From Apophysomyces variabilis (taxonomy: Eukaryota; Mucoromycota; Mucoromycetes; Mucorales; Mucoraceae): a stretch of 64,000 nt of DNA. Below the pieces are notes generated by a model that was not told where the DNA came from, did not search any database, and saw nothing but the letters and a program-made list of their open reading frames with translations. This document shows positions 61,846 through 64,000 of this stretch, in pieces. How positions within the stretch are numbered: position 1 is the stretch's first letter; each line of letters begins with the position of its first letter. A program made the position numbers and the translations under genes. Where the stretch lies: the NCBI GenBank assembly GCA_002749535.1, contig MZZL01000044.1, positions 62,001 through 126,000 of the forward strand, read 5' to 3'.

Positions 61846-62479
61846 ACTTAGAAGTAATTGAGATAGAACCGCTAAATATCTATCACACGATGTAAATAAA
61901 CTTATCTACAGGTTGAATAAATCGATTTGAACTGTTTCCTTGAACACTTTTTTTTGCTTTGTTTACAGGGCAAACCAGCATAGCATAAGATTTTATTCGT
62001 TTCTGTGAGCCTGTATATTACGATAGCTATAGTAGTACTTTATCTAGTTAGTTACGTGATACAGCTGCTCAGTATAGTCTACATAGCGATTAACTAGGAT
62101 ATGCAAACTAGGTTTCTCTCCTCGATAAGGCAAAGAAATTGATTCGGTACAAATGTGGACCAATGGCATACAAGGATTTGCAATAGCGTGAAGCTAACGC
62201 AGTATACCGAGTTTCACGTTAGCTACAGCTTTATGGCAAAGCGCAACTGATCAAAACGGGAAAAATTCTGGCGATGCTTTTATGCGCACTTAAAATTGGG
62301 TTTGAATCAAAACAAAAAAGGAAATAATAGCTGCTGAAGACGATCCTGGTTGGGGACAACGCCATGATATTACTGGCTAAGCCCCCATTGATGACGTATT
62401 CGCTGATACAGACGACCCGGAGCGCAAGTGTGGCAGTTGTTTTTCCATCTGTGTTCATCTTGGTTTTAGGGTATATACC
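61846..62479. other. Intergenic, upstream of the Tra2-like gene
   Basis: About 630 bp. A short inverted pair around GTGAAGCTAACG...CACGTTAGCT (62190-62225) is visible. No gene is supported. Confidence 0.4.
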
Positions 62480-63570
62480 ATGAGCGAGATTGAAAATAAC
62501 GGTGAGTTGCTGGACGGATGCAGTAAGAAATTGGATTGTTCATGCTGATGGATTAAGGAATAGAGCCTCGTATTCCAGATGAGCGGGGTCGAAGTCCTCG
62601 TAGCCGTTCCAGATCGCGTTCGCCTTTGCGTGAGCGTGAACACAGTGATGCTAGATACAGAAGCCGCTCTCGTTCAAGGGAGTTGTATGTATAGCAGAGA
62701 TGCTTGGAAAGGCGTCCCAAAAACTGAACATTTTTTACAGGCGTGAGGATCCAGTTGATATGAACCCTGGTGACAATTTATTTATCACTGGACTCTCTAT
62801 GAGAACGACCAGTGCTGAGCTGGAGGACTTGTTCAATAAATACGGCAAGGTAAATAGAATGGCCTCTGCATAAAGTTTTTCAGGTTCTCTAACGATGTTT
62901 TACAGGTCCAAAAAGCTGAGGTTATGTATGATCCTCACACCCGTGAGTCTCGCGGATTTGGTTTTATTCGTATGAATTCGACCGAAGACGCTGACAGGGC
63001 AAAAGCAGCCGTCAATGGCACTGAAGTAGACGGTCGTGTCATCACAGTAGAAAAGGTTAAGCATCAGCGCTCCTTTTATGGTCTAACTTACCAAGTTAAT
63101 AATAGGCCAGAAGGTCGAGACCAAGAACCCCTACTCCTGGTCGCTACTATGGACCTCCCAAACGCGGCGGACGTAAGTATTCTATTTTGATTTTTTTTCT
63201 TTTTTTTTCCTGTTCTCTTTCTGCTTTCCATTCTTGGACGTGTAAGACACAAATATGTGCTCATGCTCGGACTACGGCTTTGTTAGCGCATATAGAACGT
63301 TTTGATCCTCGTGCTGACTTTTACCGCTATTATGATCGTTATGAAGCTAGACTACCACCTCGTGGGGAACCAAGATACGATCGCTACTATGACCGGCCTT
63401 ACATGGATCGTTACGATCCTCCAAGATACGACCGTTACGAGAGGGATCGTTATGATCGCTACGATCGCTATGATCGTTATGACCGTTATGACCGTTATGA
63501 TCGTTACGATCGCCGCCCGCCTCCGCCACGTTATGACCCTTACCCTCCTCGTGCGAGATCGCCTTACTAA
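62480..63570 (+). CDS. Transformer-2-like SR splicing factor, 6 exons, about 249 aa
   Basis: Exons: 62480-62501, 62558-62684, 62741-62849, 62906-63055, 63106-63172 and 63296-63570. It should bind exonic enhancers in pre-mRNA and recruit the spliceosome. Seen: an N-terminal RS region (GRSPRSRSRSRSPLRER and RSRSRSRE), one RRM (about 55-135) with RNP2 LFITGL and RNP1 RGFGFIRM, and the short Tra2-type linker that follows it (ARRSRPRTPTPGRYYGPP), which is what places it near Tra2 rather than other SR proteins. The C-terminus replaces the usual second RS domain with Arg/Tyr/Asp repeats (a run of seven DRY units) and Pro-rich ends. The first exon is only 22 nt. A naive frame in exon 4 runs on into intron 4, giving a false C-terminus. 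Intron 5 is long (123 nt). Confidence 0.88.
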
Positions 63571-64000
63571 ACATGTTTTCTGGTGTGTTGCAACGAACGT
63601 ACGGATGGTGGTAATGAAGAACAATTACGCCGTGCAGCATATTTTCAGCCAGCTAGTTCTTGTTTTCCTTTTTTTTCGTTTGTTTCTCGACTACACCAAA
63701 TTTAACAATACTCGCCTTCAACACCTCCGACAAAAAAAATTCAAAAAAAAAGAATGTTATCATTACAGCGTTGATTTTGCGCCAGTTCTATATTCTTGTG
63801 ATTGCGACTCGTCTAATCCAGTCAACAACTGAAGATCGATTTAATTTCTCTTAATAAGGTAAAGTAGCTTAGGTTAGAGTTTTGGACCACGTACCATAGA
63901 GGCAGTGAAGAACGGTTGGTGATCAGTTAAACTTGTGAATGAAGCCATATGAAAAGTCATCTATTGTACTTCGTCATTATCTGCTCAGACATTGCAGCTA
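63571..64000. other. 3' flank of the Tra2-like gene
   Basis: T-rich and A-rich runs with AATAAGG-like signals, consistent with a 3' UTR. No further gene start is seen before the window ends. Confidence 0.4.

Noticed and set aside
63347..63640. Minus-strand frames opposite the DRY repeats
   Set aside because: Antisense of the repeat in the Tra2-like gene; low complexity on both strands.

Overview
The window is nuclear DNA of a filamentous fungus, most probably an early-diverging (Mucoromycota/Mucorales-type) species. The evidence is many short GT-AG introns (about 43-110 nt, several per gene), conserved fungal proteins (plasma-membrane H+-ATPase, MARVEL protein with a Q/Y/H-rich tail, Sec9-type SNARE, fungal-style GATA and FHA-forkhead factors), AT-rich gene-poor blocks and an EnSpm/CACTA transposon with a Tnp2-type transposase. 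The species assignment is inference. All gene models were spliced by eye from the sequence; exon ends were checked for reading-frame continuity.

Layout. 1-7.6 kb: a mitochondrial carrier (+), a MARVEL protein (-) and an ankyrin/basic protein (+). 7.6-12 kb: a gene-poor stretch with an assembly gap (142 N between poly-A runs), leading into the promoter of the P-type proton ATPase PMA1 (11.95-15.2 kb). 15.7-20.6 kb: a two-finger GATA factor and the exocytic t-SNARE SEC9, both on the minus strand. 22.24 kb: a tRNA-Thr(AGT) gene. 22.5-29.5 kb: a complete, apparently intact 6,956-bp CACTA transposon with TAT target duplications, imperfect terminal inverted repeats, dense subterminal repeats, an eight-exon transposase and a second, divergently transcribed gene of unknown function. 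29.5-34.5 kb: an AT-rich graveyard holding a solo LTR (5-bp duplication), a hAT relic with a BED-like finger and one recognisable terminus, and a 226-bp GC-rich hAT-type MITE with a 7-bp duplication.

35.1-64 kb is gene-dense and conserved: RPN1 (-) and ATG12 (+) sharing a 172-bp divergent promoter; a coiled-coil protein (-); a NIPA-type magnesium transporter (+) convergent on TRM82/WDR4 (-); XPA/RAD14 (+) divergent from TRM82 and convergent on an FHA-forkhead factor (-); GPATCH1 (-); HEM1 5-aminolevulinate synthase (-); a DDT-WHIM-PHD chromatin factor (+); and a Tra2-like SR protein (+). There are no operons; the linked themes are protein turnover (RPN1/ATG12), RNA processing (GPATCH1, Tra2-like, TRM82) and chromatin/transcription (GATA, forkhead, DDT-PHD).

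The part most deserving a second look is the CACTA element: every boundary, duplication and exon junction I could test is intact, and its second gene has no family I recognise.
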